Both the position numbers and the translations under genes were made by a program. From Desulfobulbus alkaliphilus (GTDB lineage: Bacteria; Desulfobacterota; Desulfobulbia; Desulfobulbales; Desulfobulbaceae), in contig NZ_JAFFQC010000015.1 in the NCBI RefSeq assembly GCF_016918545.1, positions 1 to 64,000 of the forward strand: 64,000 nt of DNA, written 5' to 3'. Below are positions 34,310 to 44,220 of the stretch, in pieces. Positions within the stretch are counted from its first letter, which is position 1, and every line of letters begins with the position of its first letter. The notes beneath the pieces were generated by a model, which searched no databases, was not told the origin of the DNA, and saw nothing but the letters and a program-made list of their open reading frames with translations.

Positions 34310-34497
34310 GTAACCGTTCACCAGGCATGAGAGTTTGGTCGTTACCCCCGGTACTTCCCTAGGAGCCCACCCCCGTGGGCGAGAAAGCTGTTGAGAAAAG
34401 GAACGGGAATTCGCCCACAGGGGTGGGCTCCTACAAGGGGTGGTAACCATTCAGTACCTGCTCAACGTTTATCAGGCGAATGGTTACAGTACAACCT
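34310..34497. repeat. Composite palindromic unit nested in R12
   Basis: The 188-bp block starts GTAACCGTTCACCAGG and ends CAGGCGAATGGTTAC, imperfect inverted ends of about 16 bp. It interrupts the hairpin B module of R12 and has its own inner inverted REP pair at 34360-34443. It codes for nothing visible. No other copy was seen in the window. Confidence 0.6.
34360..34443. repeat. REP doublet (REPIN-like) inverted repeat
   Basis: The left arm TAGGAGCCCACCCCCGTGGG (continuing CGA) and its inverted partner (TCGCCCACAGGGGTGGG continuing CTCCTA) are about 24 bp each, 35 bp apart. Each arm is itself a small hairpin (GCCCAC/GTGGGC). Two inverted REP units with a short spacer are the form called REPIN in other bacteria, mobilised by RAYT transposases; none is encoded here. 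Confidence 0.7.
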
Positions 34498-34561
34498 GAG
34501 TACAGGACGATATAGCCAAAACAAGAGTCCGGCCGTTACGGATTCAGGGGATTGACATTTC

Positions 34562-35314
34562 ATGCACACACCTTTGATACTGGTCACCAACGACGACGGA
34601 GTCCATGCTCCCGGCATCCGCGCTCTGCACGAGGCCGTTCGCTCCCTGGGGCGGGCGATGATTGTCGCCCCGGAACGGGATAACTCGGCGGTCAGTCACG
34701 CCCTCACCATGAACAGGCCGTTGCGGGTTTTTGAGCTGGAAGAGGATATACTCACCATCGACGGTACACCCACTGACTGCGTGATCATCGCCATCAACAA
34801 AATCCTGACGGCCAAGCCCGATCTGTTGGTTTCAGGAATCAATCCCGGGGCGAACATGGGCGATGACATCAGTTACTCGGGAACGGTTTCAGCGGCCATC
34901 GAGGGTACCATGTACGATATTCCCTCCCTGGCTTTTTCTCTTGCCGGAACACCACCCTTTGATTTTGAGGTGGCTGCCGGTGTCGCCTGGAAACTGGCTT
35001 CCATGGCCCTGAGCTGGCGTCTGCCCCCCAGCACCCTGCTCAATATCAATATTCCCCAACGCGCCTCCGGGGAAATTCGCGGCATTCGCTTTACCCGTCA
35101 GGGCCGCAGGCTCTATCAGGATGCCATCCAGGAGACCTTTGATCCCTGGGGCCGCAAACACTACTGGATAGGGGGGGGCACCGTCCACTGGTCAGGGGGC
35201 GATGACACCGATGAGCAGGCTGTGCGCAATGGGTTTATCTCGGTCACACCGATCCAGCTCGACCTGACCAATCATTCCGGTCTCGAATACCTGGAGCGGC
35301 AATGGCGGATGTGA
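34562..35314 (+). CDS. surE: 5'/3'-nucleotidase SurE
   Basis: The 250-aa protein dephosphorylates nucleoside monophosphates using a divalent metal. The N-terminal ILVTNDDGVHAPGIRALHEAV carries the metal-binding DD, with APERDNSAVSHALTMNRPLRV, GTPTDCVIIAI and VSGINPGANMGDDISYSGTVSAAIEG (second metal/substrate site). It begins 14 bp after element R12, so the promoter must lie upstream of or within the repeat. Element R13 starts at its stop codon. Confidence 0.95.
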   Translation: MHTPLILVTNDDGVHAPGIRALHEAVRSLGRAMIVAPERDNSAVSHALTMNRPLRVFELEEDILTIDGTPTDCVIIAINKILTAKPDLLVSGINPGANMGDDISYSGTVSAAIEGTMYDIPSLAFSLAGTPPFDFEVAAGVAWKLASMALSWRLPPSTLLNINIPQRASGEIRGIRFTRQGRRLYQDAIQETFDPWGRKHYWIGGGTVHWSGGDDTDEQAVRNGFISVTPIQLDLTNHSGLEYLERQWRM

Positions 35315-35423
35315 GAACCCGAAGGGCGGACGGTGAAGGTTATTGCCAAGGGATCTGCTGTAATTATATAGTGATTACAGAAAGATGCACTCAGGGCAAC
35401 CGTCTGGCTGTCACGGATTCAGG
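35312..35423 (+). repeat. MITE-like element R13, hairpin B half fused to the surE end
   Basis: Similarity begins at the surE stop (GAACCCGAAGGGCGGACGG) and runs through hairpin B to GCTGTCACGGATTCAGG. Hairpin A and the left terminus are absent. The surE end itself (GGCGGATG) resembles the element's GCGGACGGATG, so the left boundary may lie a few bases inside the gene. Confidence 0.82.
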
Positions 35424-35459
35424 GGGAGGGCAGGACGACGGCCTGCCCAGAGGGCAGTG

Positions 35460-36314
35460 ATGCCGCTGCTTGGCGCCCACCAGTCTATTGCCGGCGGACT
35501 CCATCTGGCCTTTGATCGTATTCGCCGGGCTGGAGGAGAGTCGCTGCAGATTTTTACAGCCAATCAGCGGCAATGGTGGACAGCCCCCCTGCTGGAGGAA
35601 GAGATTCTCCTGTTCCGGCAAAAATGGGAGGAGAACCATGGAATGCCGGTAGCTGCCCATACCTCCTACCTGATCAACCTGGCGACTGCGCATCCGGACA
35701 AGGCGGCGAAGTCAGTGGCCGCTCTGGTCGATGAACTGCAGCGGTGCCGGCAGCTGGGCATCACCATGCTGATCATGCATCCCGGCAGCCACGGTGGTGC
35801 TGGTGTCGAGCGTGGTCTGGAGGCCGTGGCCGCCCACCTCGACCTGGCGCTGGAGCAATCCGGGGGGGCTGATTCGTCCATCAGAGTCCTTCTCGAAACC
35901 ACGGCCGGGCAGGGGACTTCGCTGGGCAGCAGTTTCGAGGAGCTCGCCTGGCTTATTGGGCGAAGCCGGTATCCTGAGCGACTGGGGGTCTGTGTTGACA
36001 CCTGTCACATCTTTGCCGCCGGGTACGATGTGCGCACCCGGGCAGAGTATGACCAGACTCTGGATCGCTTTGATCGGATTGTCGGCTGTGGACAGATTTT
36101 TTTCTTTCACCTCAACGATTCCAGAAAAGAGCTCGGCAGCCGGGTCGATCGTCATGAGCATATCGGTCAGGGGGCCATTGGTCTCAATGCTTTTCGCATG
36201 CTGCTCAACGATTCCCGTTTTGTAAATCTTCCCATGACCCTGGAAACACCGAAAGAGGAGGATCTGCGGGAAGACCGAGAGAACCTGGCGCGATTGCGAG
36301 CACTGATCAGGTAA
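35460..36314 (+). CDS. nfo: Deoxyribonuclease IV (AP endonuclease, Nfo family)
   Basis: The 284-aa TIM-barrel enzyme cuts 5' to abasic sites in base-excision repair. Visible metal-ligand blocks are PLLGAHQSIAGGL, VAAHTSYLINLA, MLIMHPGSHGG, RVLLETTAGQGTSLG (Glu), LGVCVDTCHIFAAGYDVR (Asp/His), FFHLNDSRKELGSRVDRHEHIGQG and TLETPKEE. ATG 35460 gives the normal start; the frame upstream to 35385 runs into R13. The 36315-36832 gap downstream holds R14 and no gene. Confidence 0.94.
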   Translation: MPLLGAHQSIAGGLHLAFDRIRRAGGESLQIFTANQRQWWTAPLLEEEILLFRQKWEENHGMPVAAHTSYLINLATAHPDKAAKSVAALVDELQRCRQLGITMLIMHPGSHGGAGVERGLEAVAAHLDLALEQSGGADSSIRVLLETTAGQGTSLGSSFEELAWLIGRSRYPERLGVCVDTCHIFAAGYDVRTRAEYDQTLDRFDRIVGCGQIFFFHLNDSRKELGSRVDRHEHIGQGAIGLNAFRMLLNDSRFVNLPMTLETPKEEDLREDRENLARLRALIR

Positions 36315-36511
36315 AAAGTCTTTGCATACCTACCTTGTGGCAATCACGTGGGTTGTGCCGGTGTGGATTGCCGCTTACCCTGCCTTTTGTGCGGCAGGTG
36401 ATCAGTACTGCTTGTGGCCGTTGAGGCAATATATTATTCTGCGCGGTCAGTGATCATTGCACAAGATCATCCGCCGATTCCCGGGGCGTGGCATTGCACC
36501 GCTGACAAAAG

Positions 36512-36721
36512 CCTGAATCCGTGCCGGCTGGGGTCTTGTTTTGGCTATATCCTGCTGTACTCATTTTATAATTGCAGCGGAATCCTTAGCAATACCTTTC
36601 ACCAGCCGCCCTTCGGGGCATCCGGCCGCACGCCATCTTCATTGCCCGTACCCATCCGATACAGTGCCCTTTCATCGGACGGTCACCGGCAGTAAAGCTG
36701 ACGAACGGACGAGGATTCAGG
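36512..36721 (-). repeat. MITE-like element R14, nearly full length
   Basis: In reverse orientation: CCTGAATCCGTGCCGG at the left, CGAGGATTCAGG at the right, hairpin B then hairpin A (210 bp). Flanks AAAAG and ACAAG match at four of five positions, a possibly decayed direct repeat. It lies between nfo and ilvE. Confidence 0.9.
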
Positions 36722-36832
36722 ACAAGGGCAGCGGAGCGAACAGGTGGAACTGTTCGCTGTCGAACACTGGTGTCAACCAGCATAACCAATGGATACCGGT
36801 TTACTTGAACCGGCGAAAGACAGGGTGAAAAG

Positions 36833-37918
36833 ATGTTCAAGAATGATCTTGAAGTAACGCTGCACAAAGCGTCGGCCGACCAGATGAAGCCGAAACCTGA
36901 CCAGGATAATCTGGGGTTCGGGCAATTTTTTACGGACCACATGTTTACCATGCGCTGGGACCGGCAACATGGTTGGCACGATGCTTCCATCCAGCCCTAC
37001 CAGGCTTTTAACCTTGATCCAGCGGCCATGGTCCTCCATTACGGTCAGGCGATTTTCGAGGGTATGAAAGCATATCGCGGCAAGGACGACCAGATTTTCC
37101 TCTTTCGGCCGGATGATAATTTCACCCGCATGAATCAGTCCGCGGTGCGCATGTGCATGCCGCGTTTTCCTCAGGACCGGGTTCTCCAGGCCCTGCGGGC
37201 CATGGTCTACCTTGACCAGGAATGGGTTCCCCGAACCGCGGGGGCGACATTATATATCCGCCCCACCATGATTGCCACCGAACCGGCACTGGGCCTTCGT
37301 CCGGCAGAGGAATATCTGTTCTTTATCATCAATTGCCCGGTGGGGGCCTACTACGCCGAAGGGTTCAATCCAACCAGGATCTACGTCGAGGACAAGTATG
37401 TTCGCGCGATGCCCGGTGGGGTCGGTAACGCCAAGACCGCCGGTAACTACGCTGCCAGTGTCAGGGCACAGGTTGAGGCGCAGGAAAAGGGGTATACCCA
37501 GGTCCTCTGGCTCGATGCCGTGGAGCGAAGATACATCGAAGAAGTGGGGACTTCAAATATCTTTTTTCTCATAGAAGACGAGTTGATCACCCCGCCGCTG
37601 GAGGGGACGATTTTACCCGGAATTACCAGGGACTCCGTACTGCAGCTGGCCCGTGATTTCGGCTATCGGGTCAGTGAACGTCGCCTGACCATCGATGAAG
37701 TCATCGCGGCTTGGAAAGCCGGTACCCTGCGGGAAAGTTTTGGTACCGGCACCGCCGCAGTCATCGCTCCTGTTGGTGAATTGTGCTACAAGGATACCCA
37801 CATAGAGATCAACGGCGGCGTCACCGGCGAATTGTCTCAACGGCTGTATGACGAATTGCAGGCCATCCAATTCGGCTACCGGGAAGACCCGTACAAGTGG
37901 CGGGTCAGGGTAGGGTAA
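36833..37918 (+). CDS. ilvE: Branched-chain amino acid aminotransferase
   Basis: The 361-aa class IV PLP aminotransferase interconverts Val/Leu/Ile and their 2-oxo acids. Visible: LHYGQAIFEGMKAYRG, LFRPDDNFTRMNQSAVRMCMP, TLYIRPTMIAT, PGGVGNAKTAGNYAASVRAQ with the PLP-binding Lys, VLWLDAVERRYIEEVGTSNIFF, GTILPGITRDSVLQLA and SFGTGTAAVIAPVGEL. It stands alone between R14 and groES. Confidence 0.95.
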   Translation: MFKNDLEVTLHKASADQMKPKPDQDNLGFGQFFTDHMFTMRWDRQHGWHDASIQPYQAFNLDPAAMVLHYGQAIFEGMKAYRGKDDQIFLFRPDDNFTRMNQSAVRMCMPRFPQDRVLQALRAMVYLDQEWVPRTAGATLYIRPTMIATEPALGLRPAEEYLFFIINCPVGAYYAEGFNPTRIYVEDKYVRAMPGGVGNAKTAGNYAASVRAQVEAQEKGYTQVLWLDAVERRYIEEVGTSNIFFLIEDELITPPLEGTILPGITRDSVLQLARDFGYRVSERRLTIDEVIAAWKAGTLRESFGTGTAAVIAPVGELCYKDTHIEINGGVTGELSQRLYDELQAIQFGYREDPYKWRVRVG

Positions 37919-38000
37919 AGCTCGTTCCCTTCGGTCACCCTTTTTCTATATTCTCTTTATTTCAAAGGGTTGAGTGGATTTTTTTTTTGCTCAACCTTCC

Positions 38001-38028
38001 CTTGATTTTTCAAAAACCGACACTATTG
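38001..38028 (+). promoter_or_regulatory. Possible heat-shock or sigma-70 promoter of groESL
   Basis: CTTGATT, 13 bp, CACTATTG partly fits a sigma-32 promoter (CTTGAAA-N13-CCCCATNT). The same stretch reads TTGATT-N16-TATTGT for sigma-70. No CIRCE repeat (TTAGCACTC...GAGTGCTAA) is present. It lies about 140 bp before groES. Confidence 0.35.
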
Positions 38029-38166
38029 TTTCGCGCAGTTTGAAGACTGAAGCTTCGTTTTCGTCCAACAATGTGGTCAGGGCCGACCGTTGGGCATGCA
38101 AACTGTGTGTTCGGCCTGAACAAAAGAATACCTATTACCTTTTTATCCAAGACAGGAGGAGTGTAC

Positions 38167-38457
38167 ATGAAAATACGTCCATTGAATGACCGTATTCTGG
38201 TCAAGAGACTGGAAGGGGAAGAGAAGACCGCTGGTGGCATCATTATTCCGGATTCGGCCAAGGAAAAACCGGCCGAGGGCGAAATTGTCGCTGTGGGCCC
38301 GGGCAAGTTGAATGATACTGGTGAACGAGTTGCCATGGATGTGGCCGTGGGAGACCGGGTGCTCTTTTCCAAGTATGGCGGCACCGAAGTAAAACTGGAC
38401 GGCGAGGATTTTCTTATTATGCGTGAGGATGATATCCTTGGTGTGATTCAGGCGTAA
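38167..38457 (+). CDS. groES: Co-chaperonin GroES
   Basis: The 96-aa lid of the GroEL chamber starts [24 protein letters not shown] and has the mobile loop (about 17-32), [46 protein letters not shown] 38167 with AGGAGG before it is the family start; a longer frame upstream was dropped. It is followed by groEL after 44 bp with its own AAGGAG site. Confidence 0.97.
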   Translation: MKIRPLNDRILVKRLEGEEKTAGGIIIPDSAKEKPAEGEIVAVGPGKLNDTGERVAMDVAVGDRVLFSKYGGTEVKLDGEDFLIMREDDILGVIQA

Positions 38458-38498
38458 GAATAAGGTATCAATCCATTCGAGATTTATAAGGAGAGTAG

Positions 38499-40157
<1,659 letters not shown>

Positions 40158-40194
40158 ACAGCCGCTGAACTGCATAGCTTCAGCCGGTCATCTG

Positions 40195-40234
40195 GTGCCC
40201 TTGCCTGTCTCTTCAGGTAAGGGCACTTTGTTTT
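40195..40234 (+). terminator. Intrinsic terminator of groESL
   Basis: GTGCCCTTGCCTG, loop TCTCTT, CAGGTAAGGGCAC (one mismatch in 13), then TTTGTTTT. It lies 38 bp after the groEL stop. Confidence 0.85.
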
Positions 40235-40331
40235 CCGCACCGGTCCGAGGTTTGTTCAGTTGCAGCAAGAGCGCAGTTCCTCAACTGTTTGTCAATGAGT
40301 GTCCAGGAACATAATATCGAGCCATTTCCTA

Positions 40332-40360
40332 TTGACAAAAACAGAGAAATTTTGAATAGT
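40332..40360 (+). promoter_or_regulatory. Sigma-70-type promoter of tRNA-Met
   Basis: TTGACA (40332-40337), a 17-bp spacer and AATAGT (40355-40360). The -35 is exact and the -10 fair; the tRNA 5' end is 36 bp downstream. Confidence 0.65.
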
Positions 40361-40395
40361 AGCAAGGTTCAAGCCAACCGGCTTTTTCATATATT

Positions 40396-40472
40396 GGCGA
40401 TGTAGCTCAGTCGGTCAGAGCGCACGGCTCATATCCGTGGAGTCCGGGGTTCAAGTCCCTGCATCGCCACCA
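40396..40472 (+). tRNA. tRNA-Met (CAU), elongator
   Basis: The 77-nt gene includes CCA. Acceptor GGCGATG/CATCGCC is fully paired, including position 1-72, which excludes initiator type. D stem GCTC/GAGC; anticodon arm CACGG-CTCATAT-CCGTG; T arm CGGGG-TTCAAGT-CCCTG. A strong terminator follows at 40507. Confidence 0.92.
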
Positions 40473-40506
40473 TTTTTAAGTCCGGAGTTTTCCGGCATAT
40501 ATATAA

Positions 40507-40539
40507 ACCCGCAATTCGTAACGAATTGCGGGTTTTTTT
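40507..40539 (+). terminator. Intrinsic terminator of tRNA-Met
   Basis: ACCCGCAATTCG-TAA-CGAATTGCGGGT forms a perfect 12-bp stem with a 3-base loop, followed by seven T. The remaining 40540-40748 stretch contains only the presumed WYL gene promoter. Confidence 0.92.
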
Positions 40540-40748
40540 GTTCCGTGCTCAATGCGGACAGAGTCCAATCGCTCATATCGGTCTCGAGTTCTCCTCCCTA
40601 TTGTGGTTCTTGATGGTGTTCTATTGCTTCGATATTGTGAAATAATCAATGATTTTTGGGGGTTGTTTTGGTTTACACCCTATGGTAGAGAGGGAAGGGG
40701 TAATGGTTGATGTCAAGATATTCAGCTCGTTGAACGTAAGGGGATCGC

Positions 40749-41735
40749 ATGTCCGAACGGCTGAAGTACGAACGCTTTCTCTGGTTTCATGGTCAGGCCA
40801 AACGATTGCGCTACCCAAACTCCCGAAGCCTGATCGAGGAGTTCGAGATCTCGGAGCGAACTGCTCAGCGGGATATCGAATTCATGAGATGCAACCTGCA
40901 GGCTCCACTTATCTTTGATCATCGCCGCAACGGCTACCGCTACACTGACGACACTTTTGAGATTCCATTCCACTGGCTCGACGAAGAGAACCTGCTTGCC
41001 CTGGCCCTGGCGGCACGCCTGGCCTCGACCATCCCCGATTCCGCCGTCAAGGAGGATCTTTGCCGCTTGATCGGCCGCATGCTTCGCCTCTCCCGCAACG
41101 AAGGATACTCCTGCCTGGACCGATTGAGCGACAAGATTTCGGTCAAAAACATCGAATATGCCAGGGTGGAGGAAACTTTTTTCCGTCAGGTGGTTCGCGC
41201 CCTGTTCGACCAATACGCCCTCCGCATTACCTACCGTTCTCCATACAGCGGCAATACTACCGAGCGTACAGTGCAACCGCTCCATCTGATGCATTATATG
41301 GGCAGTTGGCATTTGCTGGCCTGGTGTACAACCAAAGAAGCGCTCCGCGATTTTGCTCTGGCCCGATTGCTGGCGGTTGAACCCGTCGACACTCCCGTGC
41401 AAGTTCCCGCCAACCTGCCGCCGATCAAGGAGTTGACCCGCCGCCATTTCGGCATCATGCAGGGGGAGACCACCACCATGGTGACCCTGCGATTCTCGGC
41501 CCACATCGCCCCGCGCATTCTTGAGCAGATCTGGCACCCTGACCAACAGACCAGTCTCAGCACCGACGGCAGCCTTCTGCTCAGCTTTCCCGCCGCCGAT
41601 TTCCGCGAATTGATCAGAAGTATCCTCAGCTACGGCGCCGAGGTGCGGGTGATGGACCCCCCGGAACTGCGAACTCTGGTGCGAGAGGAAATTGAAAAAA
41701 TGTACAGAAATTTTTGCAGCCCTGACATCGAGTGA
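40749..41735 (+). CDS. WYL-domain transcriptional regulator next to the cas operon
   Basis: The 328-aa protein has an N-terminal winged helix-turn-helix (RSLIEEFEISERTAQRDIEFMR, about 25-48). A WYL-type domain covers about 140-230 (RALFDQYALRITYRSPYSGN, then HLMHYMGSWHLLAWCTTKEALRDFALARLLAV). A WCX-like extension runs to the end. WYL domains bind ligands or nucleic acid fragments, and such regulators often neighbour CRISPR-Cas loci. Its stop is 100 bp before cas3 on the same strand, so it probably regulates the cas operon. AAGGGG precedes ATG 40749. Confidence 0.87.
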   Translation: MSERLKYERFLWFHGQAKRLRYPNSRSLIEEFEISERTAQRDIEFMRCNLQAPLIFDHRRNGYRYTDDTFEIPFHWLDEENLLALALAARLASTIPDSAVKEDLCRLIGRMLRLSRNEGYSCLDRLSDKISVKNIEYARVEETFFRQVVRALFDQYALRITYRSPYSGNTTERTVQPLHLMHYMGSWHLLAWCTTKEALRDFALARLLAVEPVDTPVQVPANLPPIKELTRRHFGIMQGETTTMVTLRFSAHIAPRILEQIWHPDQQTSLSTDGSLLLSFPAADFRELIRSILSYGAEVRVMDPPELRTLVREEIEKMYRNFCSPDIE

Positions 41736-41835
41736 CAGGGTGGGTGTGGTAGGGTGAAAGTAGAAACGTGGCTTTCTTGTTTGTAGTTTTGTTAGCATCT
41801 TCACTGTTTTTTTGAGAAAAGTCGACAGTAGAAAT

Positions 41836-44220
41836 ATGAAAAATTATGCTCATTCAACAAAAAAGACAGATCAATCTGATTGGCAGCAATTATCAGTGCA
41901 TTTACTTGTGGTGGCGACCCTCGCACGGGAGTTTGCAAGGGGATTCGGGTTAAATGACCCAGCCATCGAAGATGAAGCATTACTTGCTGGTTTATTGCAC
42001 GACCTTGGAAAATACAGATCAGCTTTTCAGGAGTATTTGCGAGGAGAGCGTGCTGGCGATGCTGAAACCCGGCATGCAATCTACGGCGGGGCGCATGCTT
42101 TCACTTCCGAACAGTTGGGCGCGGCTTTTGCCATTGCCGGGCACCACGCCGGATTGCACGACCTCGCAGATTTGCAAGACGGTACTGCCAAGGCCGCCGA
42201 AAAAGAAGACCTTGCCACACTCGCCGGTTTGCTTGAAAAAGAATATTCCACCGCCCGCGCCTTTCTTACCGCCAATGCTGCCCCGCTTGAAAAAACATTG
42301 CCCGAGATCTTGCCGCCTTTTCCCGGCATGCCGGTACATCTCGCAAAACTAGCCAACGAGGCCGATGAAAAATCTGTTTTGGCGACGGAACTATACACTC
42401 GGATGCTGTTTTCCTGTCTTGTGGACGCCGACCGGCTTGATTCGGCGTACTGGGCAAAGTCTGATATCAACATCGTTAAGTTTGCCCAAAGCGAAAGTCC
42501 TCTTGATGCGGATTATCTCCTTTCCCTTGTAATCGCCGAACGCGACCGAAAACGCGCCGCCGCACTTAACCCGGAAAGCGCCTTGACCGATGCGCAAAAC
42601 CGTATCTTCGATGCTTGTCTCGGCACCGGTACATACCCTCCCGGCTTTTTTTCGCTCACCGTGCCCACCGGCGGCGGCAAAACGCTTTCAGCCATGGCAT
42701 TTGCGCTTGCCCACGCTAAGGCAAACAGGTTGCGCCGGGTTATTGTGGTCATTCCATACCTGTCGATCATTGAGCAAAACGCCGCCGAATACCGCCATAT
42801 TCTCGACTCGAAAAACAGAGGGATCATTCTGGAGAATCACTCCTCCGTAATACCGCGTGTCAATTCCAATGAAGAAGCTAATTCTCGTCTTGAACTGATA
42901 ACAGAGAACTGGGATGCACCCATCATTATCACCACTTCGGTGCAGTTCATCGAATCACTGTTTGCTGCCTCGCCATCGCGTGTCCGCAAGTTGCATAATA
43001 TTGCTCGTTCCGTGGTCATCTTTGATGAGGTGCAGACGTTGCCCACCCATCTTTTGCGGCCAATGCTGAATGTCTTCCGCGAACTTACAGCCAATTATGG
43101 CGTCAGTTTCGTATTCAGTTCCGCCACTCAACCGGCCTTTCGCCGTACCCGTTCGCTCCCAGACGGCTTTGATGAACATGAAATAACCGAAATCGCGCCC
43201 GAACCCGCCGAATTGTACAGAACCTTGCGGCGCGTTACCTACAAGCTCGAAACCGGGACAGAACCACTTGGATGGGAGGCTCTCGCCGGTCAGCTTGCCG
43301 CGACGCCGCAATGTCTGTGCGTGGTCAACCTGACCCGGCATGCCCGAGAACTATGGGAAACCCTGGACAATACGCTCCGCGAAGAATATCGCACCAGCGG
43401 AGGTGAAGATCTCCCCGGCAACCTACGCCCGGTTCATCTTTCTTCAGCCATGTGCCCAGCCCACCGATTAGCGCTGATCCGCTGGATTCGCATGCGCCTT
43501 GGTTCCGGGCTGTCCTGCCGAGTCGTCTCCACCCAGCTCATTGAGGCCGGTGTTGATGTGGATTTTCCCGCTGTCTGGCGGGCGATGGGGCCGCTGGATT
43601 CCATTGTCCAAGTTGCAGGCCGCTGTAACCGCAAAGGGCGCTTCCCGCCCACAGAAAGTTGTGTCCGCGTCTTCACCCCCGCCGATGCGAAAAAGCTGCC
43701 ACCGGGTATTTACAGCACTGCCACCCAGCAGGCTGCTGTCACCCTGGCGAGGCTTGGCAAAGATGCCGCTGAAAAACTCGCCACAAGCCCCGATATTTTC
43801 CAAGACTATTTCACTGAACTTTACGCAATTACTTCCACTGATTATGACAAACGTGGTGAGGCCAGCATTCAGGAAGAACGTGCAAATATGCACTTTCGCA
43901 AGGTCGCGGCAAAGGCGAAAATAATTGAAGACAGCGGCCAGCCGGTGGTTATCCCAATCGGCAAAGCACGTCATCTCATCGATAAAATCCGTACCCGGAA
44001 AGCAGGTCGTGGAGAGCCGCGTTTTACCCGTGACGATCTGCGCCGTTTGCAGCGATATATGGTGAATGTTCGCACCAATAATTTTGATAGACTGCTCAAA
44101 GTTACCCAGATTGAACCACTACTACCCTATCTGGACCTATATGTGCTCAAAGAAGGCGCATATCATGCGAATCTTGGACTTCTTGTGAATGACCGGCCCT
44201 TGGAGGATTTTTTTGTATGA
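41836..44220 (+). CDS. cas3: CRISPR-associated nuclease/helicase Cas3 (type I-C)
   Basis: The 794-aa effector nuclease nicks and degrades target DNA after Cascade binding. The N-terminal HD domain has LLHDLGK (His55-Asp56), GAHAF and GHHAGLHD. The SF2 helicase has PTGGGKT (from Pro277), the Walker B variant DEVQ (from Asp397), FSSATQPAF and QLIEAGVDVDFPAVWRAMGPLDSIVQVAGRCNRKGR. Both halves look intact. ATG 41836 was chosen over an upstream TTG at 41812. Its stop overlaps the cas5c start (ATGA). Confidence 0.95.
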   Translation: MKNYAHSTKKTDQSDWQQLSVHLLVVATLAREFARGFGLNDPAIEDEALLAGLLHDLGKYRSAFQEYLRGERAGDAETRHAIYGGAHAFTSEQLGAAFAIAGHHAGLHDLADLQDGTAKAAEKEDLATLAGLLEKEYSTARAFLTANAAPLEKTLPEILPPFPGMPVHLAKLANEADEKSVLATELYTRMLFSCLVDADRLDSAYWAKSDINIVKFAQSESPLDADYLLSLVIAERDRKRAAALNPESALTDAQNRIFDACLGTGTYPPGFFSLTVPTGGGKTLSAMAFALAHAKANRLRRVIVVIPYLSIIEQNAAEYRHILDSKNRGIILENHSSVIPRVNSNEEANSRLELITENWDAPIIITTSVQFIESLFAASPSRVRKLHNIARSVVIFDEVQTLPTHLLRPMLNVFRELTANYGVSFVFSSATQPAFRRTRSLPDGFDEHEITEIAPEPAELYRTLRRVTYKLETGTEPLGWEALAGQLAATPQCLCVVNLTRHARELWETLDNTLREEYRTSGGEDLPGNLRPVHLSSAMCPAHRLALIRWIRMRLGSGLSCRVVSTQLIEAGVDVDFPAVWRAMGPLDSIVQVAGRCNRKGRFPPTESCVRVFTPADAKKLPPGIYSTATQQAAVTLARLGKDAAEKLATSPDIFQDYFTELYAITSTDYDKRGEASIQEERANMHFRKVAAKAKIIEDSGQPVVIPIGKARHLIDKIRTRKAGRGEPRFTRDDLRRLQRYMVNVRTNNFDRLLKVTQIEPLLPYLDLYVLKEGAYHANLGLLVNDRPLEDFFV

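Larger units (their letters stand above)
34228..34548 (+). repeat. MITE-like element R12 with a nested insertion
   Basis: CCTGAACCTGTGAGCG opens the copy and CCGTTACGGATTCAGG closes it. A 5-bp direct repeat GGATT flanks it (34223-34227, 34549-34553). Hairpin A is mostly deleted. Hairpin B is split by a foreign block at 34310-34497. Recognisable element pieces are GCGGCTGGTAAAAGGTAT before it and GCCAAAACAAGAGTCC after it. The left end contains the DUF1499 gene stop. Confidence 0.88.

Noticed and set aside
37919-38166. CIRCE operator before groES
   Set aside because: The TTAGCACTC-N9-GAGTGCTAA pattern is absent.
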